DNA of 64,000 bases from Pelargonium tetragonum. Taxonomy: Eukaryota > Streptophyta > Magnoliopsida > Geraniales > Geraniaceae. Positions 49,855 through 60,823 of the stretch are shown here, in pieces. Both the position numbers and the translations under genes were made by a program. The stretch is taken from positions 1 to 64,000 of the forward strand of contig JAYMTL010000076.1 in the NCBI GenBank assembly GCA_036897445.1. The letters are read 5' to 3'. The notes beneath the pieces were generated by a model. It was not told the DNA's origin, did not search any database, and saw only the letters and a list, made by a program, of their open reading frames with translations. Within the stretch, counting starts at the first letter, position 1. Every line of letters begins with the position of its first letter.

Positions 49855-52133
49855 TTAAGTCTTGTGGATTAGGAAACCTGAGAAGAAAAATATCAAACTT
49901 TTGTTTAAAGATTTCCAGTATAAGGTATAGCTAAGGGGAGCAAGTTGAGGCTGGTTTTCCTAAGGTAGTTTAGCTTACTAGAAAACGAGCATACATCCTT
50001 GAATAGTATGTGTACTCTAATGGAAATTCCTTTGTAACATAATTAATATTCTATTGAGTTGTCAAATGAAATAAAAGAAAAGGGGTAATGCGCCCTCTCC
50101 CAATTAACTAAACCAAGTCTAAGGCCCTTTTGTGCATTATAATACGTTTTTAACCGCTATAATGAATCCTAATTTGACTTTCGTTCGTTTTTATATACGA
50201 ATTTTGTTATCCACCGCACTTGTTAGTCTCAACTTACCCTAACAGTGCTTCTTTAAAAGGGAAACCTCTTTCTTTTAACCTGATTTTATAGTCTAGGTCA
50301 ATTAAATAATTAGAAAGCTCCTCAAGAGAAAAGGGTACTCGCACACAAGGCTTTTAGGAAAAAAGGAATAGCAATCCTGATAATTATTACTTTTTAAAGC
50401 AAGATTTGCTGTCTATAAACTATAAATAGGAGTTCCTGCACTAACTAAATCCCGGGTCTCTCCTAATATTTTGGATAAAATTCTCCTTCTTAGCTTCAAG
50501 AGCTGCTATCTTGGGCAACCCAGGAAAGACTTTTTTAGTAGATCCTAATTATAAAGGTCAAAGTTTATAGAAATTCTTACGTTTAACAGGCCTTCCACTT
50601 TTTAAAGTTTGGCATTTGAATTACTCGTTGTAACACTAGCTTGGAGTAGCTATCCATGATATATCCTATTATATACTATTTTATTATATACATCAAAGGG
50701 GCATCCCTTAAGTATAACTTGAAGTCTTTTTTTAACCCCTTTTCTCGACCGAAAACCCTAGCTTAAGCTTAAAAGTAAGAGCTAAAAAGGAATTCCCTTA
50801 GAAAAACTCCTGAACTGATAAAGGCCCGGCTTTAGAGTCGTTTTTGAACCCTTTAAGTATCTTTTTATGAAAAAACTCTTTTTTTACTTTTTATTCAAAG
50901 TGTTCCCAATTTAAGTGATTTTATTACAAAAGTGTAGTACATTAAGGGTGTACTTTAGTGACTTCAGTTATACCTTATAACCAACCAATTGCAAAACTAT
51001 CTACCCGGGATGCCGGGATGGAGTTATAGAACCGGAATTCAAAAATCTTAAAAAACCCAATATAAACTAACCACAAAACACCTTAATTAGTAAAAATGAG
51101 CTAAAACCTAATAAAAAGTACCTTGTATCACAAGGGCTAAAACACAAGTATTTTACTCCCAAATTACTCTCTAAAACTTAAAGTCTGTCAAGGACAAAAG
51201 ATACCTCGCAAATTCCAAATTTACCTAAGGTCTACTAATAAACAGTCCTAACAGTTATTTCCCTTTTTGCTAACTGTAACCCCTAGTTTTTAGAATTAGA
51301 CACCTTAGTTAGAGAGATTCCTCATTTAGCTTACTCAGTTTTTAACCTTCCCTTGTTATAACTAGGCCCTAAAAGAACAAGAAAGCAGACTTATCCCTCA
51401 CTTCTACAATATACCTCTACAGGAACCCGATTACCTTTTAACCGGATAGAATACAGTAACACTAACAGTAACGGAGTACAGAATACAGGAATACGAGGAT
51501 TCTAATCTCGCGTAACACTCCTTAAGGACTTGACTTACTTCTTCATAGCAGCTATACCTTCTTTGCTTATAACATATTTCTATCTAGTAAGCTAAAGGAG
51601 AATACCTAACTAAAAAGTGAAAATTCCTGTGTTTCGCTAAAGTATTCTATCTGAATGGATCATCCCACGGGCCCTGCGGAGTAAAAAACATTAATTACTT
51701 GGATGATTAGGGGTGCAGGGGCTCTCTTTAAAATTAAGACTTAGCTTTTCGCGGGGAAGTTGTATTTAAGACTTTAAGAGTTCCCAAGACATTGGAAAGG
51801 GTTCCTATGGGATTCTTTACCTCATATGGTGTCATGCTTCTTGCAATTTAGGTTGGCCCTTTATATCAACTAGATCCTACGCTAAACAAAGGTACTCAAA
51901 AGCTCTTTAGATACTTTTCATTTACTTACATGAGACTAGGCCTCTTTATAGTTAGTTCTAGGTTCAGTCCTTTCAATATAGGTCAAAGATTTTTTAGAGT
52001 TTCTTGCCCGATATAACACGGCACCTTTATGAGAAAGTACCCTTTTTACAGGAGTTTCTTTATACTTGTTAGGGAAACCTTGAGACAAGACTAAAAGCCT
52101 TGCACTTAACTGCCCTGTATTACTAATTTGAAC
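49855..52133. other. non-coding stretch; local imperfect repeats
   Basis: AGAATACAG occurs at 51448-51456 and 51480-51488 within a tract of related words (51445-51500). Nothing else supported. The minus frame 51936-52202 (88 codons) ends over the tRNA-like remnant at 52.1 kb and is not believed. Confidence 0.5.
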
Positions 52134-52173
52134 TTTTACTGTGAATAAAGCAGGTTCTAGTCCGGCGGAGTAA
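52134..52173 (+). pseudogene. tRNA-His(GUG)-like 3' half
   Basis: An anticodon arm with a fully paired stem (TTTTA 52134-52138, TAAAG 52146-52150, one G-T) surrounds the loop CTGTGAA, giving GUG at positions 34-36, behind U33 and before A37. The B-box GGTTCTAGTCC at 52153-52163 follows directly, with a T-stem pairing 4 of 5. The variable loop is missing, with the two arms sharing a base, and neither D-arm nor acceptor stem is present. It is either a deleted tRNA-His remnant or a chance combination. Confidence 0.3.
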
Positions 52174-55100
52174 TTACAAGAAGGGCTCTTTTTTAGTACC
52201 ATCTCTTCCCCGGAACCCCTTATCTCATTTTATTAACTATTACTAGCTCCTTAGTTTTTAGCGGATTTACATAAGGTTAAAGAGCCCTAATACTAGGGAT
52301 AACTCTATCGCGCCTGCATTTTTATGGTATCAAAAAGTTTTGAAAACGAATTCTACAACTTTATTATTTTTTTATTATATAGGATTTAGTTTTAGGCTAG
52401 TCCTCATGTATAAGAAGTGGGTTGTAATATATTTATTTACAAACAAATTTAGGGGGTAGTAAAGCGGAAACCTCTTAGGTTCGCGAAATGGAGTCTCAAG
52501 CTATAAGTACCTTGTTAGACTTGTTAGAAAAGTAGGTTCTTTATGCGAGGACTTTAATATACTAATAAGCCCAGATTTGGACCTAAGATATCTTATTTAA
52601 TTCTTTTATAAGAGCCTCATAAGATAGTTTACGTGCTCTAATATTGCTAAAGACCCAAGGAATCTCCAGACGAGTGGCAAGTAGTTGTTAGGCACTCTAT
52701 AGTATAGTTGTAAAGAGTAAGCTGGGATTTGTTACTGCCACATCTATCGCACTAAAAATAATAAGCAGTGCTGTGTAATACCTATACCCCTAGACTCTCT
52801 CTTTTACAATTAGGTAGGAGGGGCTCTTACTACTCTACTAAATTAACTAGAGTACAGTTTCTAAACTTATACATTCTGCAATCTTGTACTTATATAAGAG
52901 TAATAGTATAAGCCATCTCCTGGTAGTAGAGTTTCTTTATATAACAAAAGGGGGCTCCCCTTGGCTAGACAAAGCAACTTACTATGACGCTAGAACTTTT
53001 TATTAGTATCTCATTTAAGACCCAGTGACGCCCTATTATGCTAAAGACTTATAGACCTACAACGAAACGCCCTCTTATTTTTAGAATTGTCATTATAAAT
53101 TGGAGCCTATTAAACTCTATTTTTCAAGTAAACGTAGGAAACCGTTCTGGATATTTTAGGAGTTACTTTCTTTTCTTGAAAAAGTTTACCTAGCGGAAGG
53201 TCTCGTGGACCCACACCTAAAAATTGAACATTCTCAGACCTTACCTGGCTCTTCTTCGATGGATCCCTTAAATACCAAATATAGTAGAACCCTTAGAATT
53301 TCTTGTTAACGAATCTCGAGCGGATACAAGGATATTGTAAAAAGAAACTTTCTACTCCGTATAAGTTCTTACTTAGTTTTTTCTAAATTCCAGTAAATAG
53401 GGGAACTTGCTCGTTTTAAATACACCAAAAAAGTTGGATTTGGACAAGGGTTTCTTCTTAGTGATAAGAAAAACTCTACAAAAGAGCACCTATACCCGTG
53501 GGGATACAAAGGAAAGACTTGACTCAGTAGTTCTAAGGGGAACTCCTTCAAAAAGGTAGGGTAAAAAGATATTCAAAGTCTTTCTTATCAAGAAGCTCAA
53601 GTTTCTGGAGCAGCTCTACTTTAAAGGATACCTAAATAAACAAGTGGGAAATTCAGTTGCGGGAGCCCTAGTCCATATAGTCTTAGGGGTAATTTCCTCT
53701 TTTTTGACCGTAGATATATAAATTAAGATAAAAGCACAACGGATTTTCTATTAAAATGAATTAAAGAAAGGGTTGGTGCCTTATTTCAGAATTTCCTGCA
53801 CTTATTTTAAAGAATTACACAAATGAGGAATAGCATAGCTTTAAAGTTTACAAGTCACTACACCAAGGGGCCTTTACTAGGCGCATATATACAGAAAGTC
53901 AAAAGATTAGAAAATTGTACCCATATCCATCGGACCCTAATTATGTGAATATTAGATCCATTGAAATCGCAAGAAAAATCCTATCTAGAGTTGGAAATTC
54001 CCGGTTCCTTTATAACGGATTAGAGTACCCCTCACCCTTTTGTATTTTGATAAAAAGTTACTTATCAAGTATTGCCTAAGGGATTCCCCGGAATTTTATG
54101 GTAAAAGCTTTTATAGAATCTCGAATTACAGGTACTTCATCAAAAATCTTGCCTTACAAGAGTTCTGAAGTAAACAAAATTATATAGTCACTTTTCTAGA
54201 ACACAAATTAGTTATTAAACTTAGAAAAAAATCATATAACATATGCACTACAGCGACTCACTCCGAGTTCCCTTCATGCGTAACTATGACTAAATCTTAT
54301 ATATATATTATCTTTTCAGTCTAAATAGGACACCTTGCTATCTATAAGGTCTTAAGGGTTTACTAGGGGTAGTAAAAAGACACTGAAGTAACTAGTCAAA
54401 AGCAGACCGCTAATAAAGAAATTACCGTATGGTCGTAAAGAGCCTAACTTAACATATAACGATTTTTTTGATTAACTAAAAAAACTTAACGTGGTCCTAT
54501 CAAGGTTTTTTTCGTCTCAGATTTAAGCAGTCGTATCAACAAAATGAATTTAGAAAGAATTGACTGGATTAAGATAGAGAGTTTTTGCTTTAATTAGGGA
54601 CATCGCGAAACTGAGTTAATTATTAGAGTAAAGTTAATAGAGACTTGAACCTTTGAGACTTATTTAGTAAATATAGAAAGATAACAAGTGAGTCGTGCCT
54701 ATAAATGTGTTGCTCAAGTAAGATATTAGACGGAGGAGGGCTTATGAACACAAAAAATCTTGAAGAAAAAATCTATTTATTTTATTATGATAAATACGGA
54801 TTCTTGTAGGTTTCTAATGCTACCCGAATGAATATAGTTTAACAAAAAAGTTTTTCTATGCAAGGTTTTGCGCATTTTAGCGTGCCGTAGGAATCCTTTA
54901 TGTAGGATTTACCCTGTACTCAAGGGGCTTCCAGAATTCCGTGAGCATTTGGGGTGTGCTTTGTGATTAGGGTAACATCGAAAACACGGGCCTCTTTCTG
55001 ATCTAGGCTAGATAAGAGAATTTATATTATAATCGATGGCTGAAAGAGTCAATATTACATAATTTAAAGGCTCCTTATTGATTCAAAATATAGTTATTTA

Positions 55101-56246
55101 AACTCTGTTTCAATCGATACTAACTTTGACCCCTGTCATAATTATATACGAGAATAACCTTTCTTTATTTCGTTTTCTTTGCTTAATTAATTGCTTACAA
55201 TTTACATGAGTATTCTATTCGCAGAATATTAGCCCATAATGAGTAAGAGAATTAGGGGAGACTTTATGATTCCAAATAGCTGTGTGTTGTAAGAATGGCC
55301 TTTAGTAACCTATAGGTTTCATTTCCATTCAATGAATCGTACTTTTATGACTTATTTTTATGGGTATTTGCTCTAAAATTTCAACTAAACGAAAGATTAT
55401 AATACCAAAAGCGGAATAGATTCATTCTTATTTAGAGGCTATCCCTTGAATTAGAATTTGTATGCGACTAAGTTCACTTTGCTTTTTTGCTTATATATTC
55501 GCTTTAAGAAATTCGTTTACTAGCTATCGAAATAGGAAATCCTATATTGTGAACTAGAGTCAATTACGGATACACTACTCTTTTCCACTATGAAATGAGA
55601 AAGAAAAGCCTATAACAACAGCTTTAGATAGAATTAGGGGCTCCCTGTAAATGACAGCAATGTCCAATTCAACAGTAATCCGAGGAATAAGAGTAAGGAA
55701 TACAATGCTTGTTTGGCTAGTAATCTTGGGGGCCAAGATATAATATATCTGTATATGCTTAAAAAAACTTAATTTGTTTGCACGAATATGCCAGTGTCGA
55801 AGGGCTTAATCTTTCTTTTTGCCCTAATATTGCGGAGAAGTTTATCTCACGATTATCACACTATACTTTAGACCCTCAAAAGGGTGCTGATTAACTTAAG
55901 AATGCTCTCTTATTTTAATTCTATACTGGTAAAGGAGCTTTCTCAGGAAAGATTTTTATAAATTATTTAGGATAGGAATGAAGGCTTACTTTACTTACAG
56001 AAGACTCCAGGAAGTGGGGTTATTAACATATTTTTTTAATTCGTTTTTGCAACATTGACATTGGCCTAATAATGCAAATAGCGGGTCGTTTGCTTCAGTG
56101 ATCTACTCTCATCCTCAGCGTTTTTTACAGTATCTATACGCTCACTATAAAAAAAAGAACAAAATGCGGTAAAATCCTTCAAAAGAAAATTGCTTCTCTA
56201 TTTTCTAGGTATATGGGCACAACGGTGCGTGCTGTGTTTCTTACTC
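52174..56246. other. non-coding stretch, nothing recognised
   Basis: The minus frame 53369-53551 (60 codons) has no motif. The tract 54290-54310 is TA-rich. No repeat detected. Confidence 0.5.
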
Positions 56247-56257
56247 AACAAGGTAAC
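56247..56257 (+). other. word matching the SSU rRNA 3' end region
   Basis: AACAAGGTAAC equals the conserved word before the SSU rRNA 3' terminus, and TGCGGGTTGG follows a few bases later, close to the TGCGGTTGGAT of bacterial SSU ends. Upstream helices cannot be found. It is recorded as a lead only. Confidence 0.15.
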
Positions 56258-56978
56258 TATATGCGGGTTGGGCCGGATACAAAACAAGTTGGTATGGAAC
56301 AGAAATAACACAAGATTTACTAGTAGTAACAAATTCTAGGTAATCCTATTCTGCTGTCGATCAATTACACAACATATTACAAGTTAGGCAAGATGAAGCC
56401 AAAAACTGATAATATGTCCCTATCCCTAATATTTAAAGGAGTAGCTATTATCTTGAAATTAGGGTGTTATATTCGCTTTATAAGAAACTTAATGATGTTA
56501 CAAACAGAGCTAAAGTAGGACATTTTACAAATTTTGACAACTGCTCGGGGTAACAAAGGGGGCTCAGTAATATCATTGCAATTCAATAAGGGAATTTTTC
56601 AGTCACTAAATTGTTTATAGTCAAGTTAGTAGCGCGAAAAATAGGAACTCGCTCAGCTTACTTTTACATTTTTACTTTCTTTTGTTAAATTAAGTTAAGT
56701 GGGCACTAAACTACTTTTGATTCCTTAACTTTCCTCATGTTATTGATCAGTCGGATACTCTGCCGATTTTATACCCCTGCTCGACTGCACTAGATTTTTC
56801 ACTTAAATTCTGACTTAAATTATGTAAGAGTGAAGATCAGTAATTTCTTTTAACTATACCATGTCCGTCCTAAACTGCTTAATTACCTTCTTAATCCCAG
56901 CATCGTATCCATCTCTCATATAAATTCCTTCTAAAAGCTAGTATTTTTACAATAAAAAGTTAACATACTTTATATATT
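56258..56978. other. non-coding stretch, nothing recognised
   Basis: No supported feature. Confidence 0.5.
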
Positions 56979-56992
56979 CCCCCCGGGGGGGG
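56979..56992. repeat. C6G8 block, pure GC palindrome
   Basis: Six C followed by eight G sit in sharply AT-rich flanks (TATATATT before). The CCCCCCGGGGGG core is self-complementary. It could be a GC cluster or a hotspot for structure. It is also a place where sequencing length errors are common. Confidence 0.8.
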
Positions 56993-57690
56993 TGAGCTCG
57001 TATCAAGTCCCATACATAATTCAGAGTTGATGATCCATACTATAAACACTATAAACGAGGCTCTTGCATAAAAAGAGTGTAGGAGCCTTTATCTATTTAG
57101 AGACTAGAGAGCATTAAAAATCAAAAATAGAGCTACTTAAATTAAAGAAAGGAGTTCCTAAGCTAATAACTAGAAAATACAAATTTTAACTAGATTTTTT
57201 AACTTATTCTTAAAATTGCATTTAAAGTAACACCCGAGAATCCTATATCTACGGAGACTTTTTCCTTTATGCCATTTAGTAGAGTCCTTATTATACCTCA
57301 TTTTTTAAAGTTAGGGCAAGACTTCTTATACCTAGTATACATTCTGTCATCGCGGCAGCGTCCCTACACTCCAGTAATTAATTATTGTCAGTATCCGACC
57401 TCGTCTCGTAAGGAAACCATAAGCCCAGTTTCCAGAAATCAGGATGCAGTACTTTAGCTTTTTAGTCAATTAGGAAGTTCTTATTCTCAAAAAGCTTATT
57501 TATTGCTTACGTTAAGAAGGACCTTGGTTTGCTAAATCAATAGTAAAAACTCGCATAGTCCTCCTTTAATAAGTAAGTACAGCTCACCGTTATTCAGAAT
57601 TAGCAAAAGACTCCTTTTAGAGGGTTGGATAAGCAGAGAGAGAGTAGGCTTTTATTCCAAGAATAAGAAAAGAAAAAGGTTAGTTTGACA
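56993..57690. other. non-coding stretch, nothing recognised
   Basis: The frame 57269-57457 (62 codons) is without motifs. Confidence 0.5.
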
Positions 57691-57762
57691 CATAAGAATT
57701 GGACTTGAACCCATAGCATCTGATAACTTGTTGGGTTGCTCTACCATTTGTAAAAGTAAGAC
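57691..57762 (-). pseudogene. degenerate tRNA-like sequence, minus strand
   Basis: On the minus strand GGTAGAGCA (57745-57737) is the classic 3' side of a D-arm, and GGGTTCAAGTCC (57712-57701) is a perfect B-box. The distance from G18 to G53 is 35 nt, exactly canonical. The T-stem pairs 4 of 5. The 5' half of the D-stem, the anticodon stem and the acceptor stem (GTCTTAC against TCTTATG) do not pair, and no U33 precedes the likely anticodon, so its identity cannot be assigned. The ends carry related words (TAAGAATT and TAAGACTA) in direct rather than inverted orientation. Confidence 0.4.
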
Positions 57763-60614
57763 TAAATATTACGTGGGTAATAAGAAAATCGGACAGATTC
57801 TTACATAAGTCATAAGTAAACTTAAATTTAAGAATGAATCTATTAATTAGACTACTCATAAAGGATCGCTTCTTAAGTTTTATCGAATTCGATTCAGTGG
57901 AAAAGAGCTAAAAAAAGAAACAACGGCTAAACCAGAGTTAGCTATCTTGCATATTCCAAAATCTAGATATTTAGTTAGTATAAAGCCTCAAACTTTTAGT
58001 TATTTACCCTGGGTTCAACCCCCATCCTATAATTATAAAAGAAAGATTTTAGAATAGTTCCTACTTTTGGATTCTGTTACGTATATAGTTTCGCGCTTTC
58101 TGTTTCTGTAAGTAATGTATAAATGTAGGATTCTCTTAATATCCACTAATAGTGAGGGGGAACCCAATACCTTAGTATCCAATTCATCTTAAATTCAGAA
58201 TAGGGGCCCATTAAATTTAAATAAGGATTCTATAGAGCTGCATTGCATGCCAGAACTGTTGCTTACTAATCCCTAATTCTACTTCAACTCACTTGGTATA
58301 AGTTTTAGAAAAGTAAGGGAATTTCAAGTCAAGCTTGGCTAGTGTTACTAACTTGCTATACTTGTCGAAGTATTATATTAATTTATTGGACGATTTTTCT
58401 TTCCTCTATCTACTTTTTGTTACCATCGGCTCAGGCTAAAAAGAATTTTCAGACAAGTTTATCCTATAACGGTACAGGGTTGAACTCTCGTCTTTAATTG
58501 ATAAGTGCATGTACTACTTCATTTTTATTTATCTTATTCTTATACTTATTATCATAACAGAGACCAGAAAATAAGGATTGCTAGTTAAATTTCTATTAAA
58601 GTTTTGAAAACTATAGCTAACCAAGGATTAATTCTTTTGCTGTAAAGTGGTTTATTATAATAAGAAATTCAGTTCCTTTGCCATTAAGAGCGTCATTAAA
58701 TTATGTCCTTTATTTTTATTCCTTCTTATTTGTTGTGGGCTTCAAGTCATATATAAGCAAAAAAGCTTAATAAGGTACCCCCTTAGCCTGTATAAACGGA
58801 TAGGGCAATCCTCAGTTAGGAGACTTGGTCTAGTTTTCTCTTCAATATCTCACAAAGAGATGAGCTTAAAGCAATCTTAGAGGAGTTTAAGTTACTCTCT
58901 TAATAAAGAATAAAGAAATTTCATCTACCTTGGAGACTCGTTTATGTCAAAGCTTTACTCAACTCTTTTGAAAGGGTAGTACTTCCCTGTAGTCAGGGAT
59001 GGTCTAATCTTTCTCTATAAATTAACATATACATCATAGAAAATTTCTCAAACTATTGAAAGAGTCCTCTTCCGCGGGGATACTATAGGGTAAGTATACT
59101 TATATAAGCCTCTAGCGCATATAGACTCCTTTTGTAATCCATATTTACTATATCACCAGGTAAAGAGTTGCGCCCCCTTTCATGTATAATTGCTTACAAA
59201 ACTCGGTAGGGATATCTAAAATCTTTATTTCCGTTTAGGAATTGACCGTTCATAGCCAAATATATAGAAGTTTTAAAGCGTCACATTCTTTTAAGCGAGT
59301 TTTTTGCTAAAGCTTAATTTTATAATCTTTACCCTAGACTTTTACTTGAGATGAGATATTATAATTATGAAATCCTGTAAGATTTTTATGCCCTAGAAGT
59401 CCTAGTTAGATTTCCTTGTTGAGGTTTACCCTTTTTGCTTTGCGGCCTAGCTACTGAGCTTGGAATCGGAAGCCCTTCGCCGCAAGAGACTTTTTAGGGC
59501 TTTTTGTTAGATTTTCTTGTATCTTATTACTCGAATAACTTTTAGCTTCATTTCTTTCGACCTGTTTTGGTAGTAGTATTAGCTTGGTACGGGTAAACCC
59601 CGTAGAAATTTTATAGGAATTCCTCCTTTCTTTTTTTTACTAACCGCATTTATATAAGATATACTTCTGTTTCTATTTGAAGTTTCGCTCAGCAGGGGTG
59701 GAGTTCCTAGTATAGGAGCGGCTCCCAAAATAAGAATTACAAAGAGTTTTCTATTACCCCGGAAACTTAAAGACTCTAACACGAGATTTGACTTGGCTGT
59801 AATATAACTTAAAATATCTTTATCCAGTACTTATAAAAGAGCTCTAGTAATGTATAAAGGGACCTACTTTAGAGTTTACTTACTAGAGACTAGAGATTCC
59901 CCAACATCTTTCTAAACTACTTACGACAAAAAACTATTAGCGTGCATGGCCCATAACTGTATATGTCTATTTCCTGGTTAAAGGTAATCAGTTTCTGACA
60001 AAGACCTATAGGAAAGTTTGGGAAGATTATACGAAAGTATAGAAGTAGCTGATAGAAATTTTTTAGCTCTTAAGAGGAAAGGTCTAGCTCTAAAGAAAGG
60101 AATATGAAAGCTACAGGGATTTTTCAGTAGTAATTGAACCTAAGAACCACAAAAGAACTAGCTTATAATAGGAGTTTCACTTGAGCCTTACATTCCAATG
60201 TATATTGTTACTCTTTAGAACTAGAATTTCGTCTGACTTTATCAGGGATTCCCCTATAGATATAGAAAGAAACTTACAAAAATCCTATTAAGTAAGGGAA
60301 ATCCGCCTCTAGTACAATTTTTTACAATATGATCAACTCAGGAAATCTCCGAAACTCATGGATGTCTCTTGGCTAGTACTTTTCTGTTTTGGTATTTCAA
60401 TTTCAATTATGTCTCATTTCTTTTCAAAAAGAATCGAATTGAGTGAACGTTTCTTGACTAACGCATCTTAGCTCTTGGTTTTAGTGTTAGGATCTTTCAC
60501 AAAGCATAAGTAAGAAGTGTTAGTTAGTTTAGTGCTGAATAGCTGAAGTGAAATCTTCCCTTAATTAGTCTGTTTCTTGGATCTGGACACTCCTAGTTAG
60601 AAGAGTCCTTGTTG
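57763..60614. other. non-coding stretch; one purine-rich patch
   Basis: Frames at 58647-58880 and 59579-59782 (minus) have no recognised motif. The patch 60000-60120 is A/G-rich and reads in one frame with few interruptions, similar in style to the tracts at 20.9 and 34.4 kb. Confidence 0.45.
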
Positions 60615-60680
60615 GGAGATATACCACTCAGTGGGTAGAGTTTTCGGTTTTAGTCCTAAACTTCAAGGGAATTTAGGGGA
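60615..60680 (+). pseudogene. tRNA-Gln-like remnant with UUA anticodon
   Basis: The D-arm is intact: ACTC (60626-60629) and GAGT (60638-60641) pair fully around AGTGGGTA, compared with the usual GCTC/GAGC, so both partners changed together. The anticodon stem TTCGG/CCTAA (60643-60647 and 60655-60659) pairs 4 of 5 around TTTTAGT, giving UUA at 34-36. The word GGTTTTAGTCC differs from the bacterial/organellar tRNA-Gln(UUG) word GGTTTTGGTCC by one G-to-A change. In place of a T-arm there is a longer hairpin (60655-60677). Two extra bases lie between the A-box TA and the D-stem, and no acceptor stem is found. Most likely a decayed tRNA. Confidence 0.35.
60655..60677. repeat. hairpin overlapping the tRNA-like remnant
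   Basis: CCTAAA (60655-60660) pairs with TTTAGG (60672-60677), and inside it TTC pairs with GAA around AAGG, with one bulged C. The hairpin competes with the anticodon stem described for the tRNA-like reading. Confidence 0.65.
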
Positions 60681-60800
60681 TAAGAGACTCTTGAAACTTG
60701 AAAAGCACTTTATTATATTAAGTAAGATAAGCAAAGGAAAGACATATTTGGAAGACCCAAAAAAGTCAAAAGCGAAGGTGTTGAAATAATATTAAAGTAA

Positions 60801-60823
60801 AGGTAACGAAGTTAAAGGAATTT
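60801..60823. repeat. repeat C, copy 2 (23 bp exact)
   Basis: Identical to 49832-49854 over 23 bases, in the same orientation 11 kb away. It lies 120 bp downstream of the tRNA-like remnant at 60.6 kb, whereas copy 1 has no such neighbour. Confidence 0.75.

Noticed and set aside
51936-52202. 88-codon minus frame containing the phrase AGLEPALF
   Set aside because: Phrases of this kind arise when a tRNA T-arm is translated on the reverse strand; it lies over the tRNA-His-like remnant.
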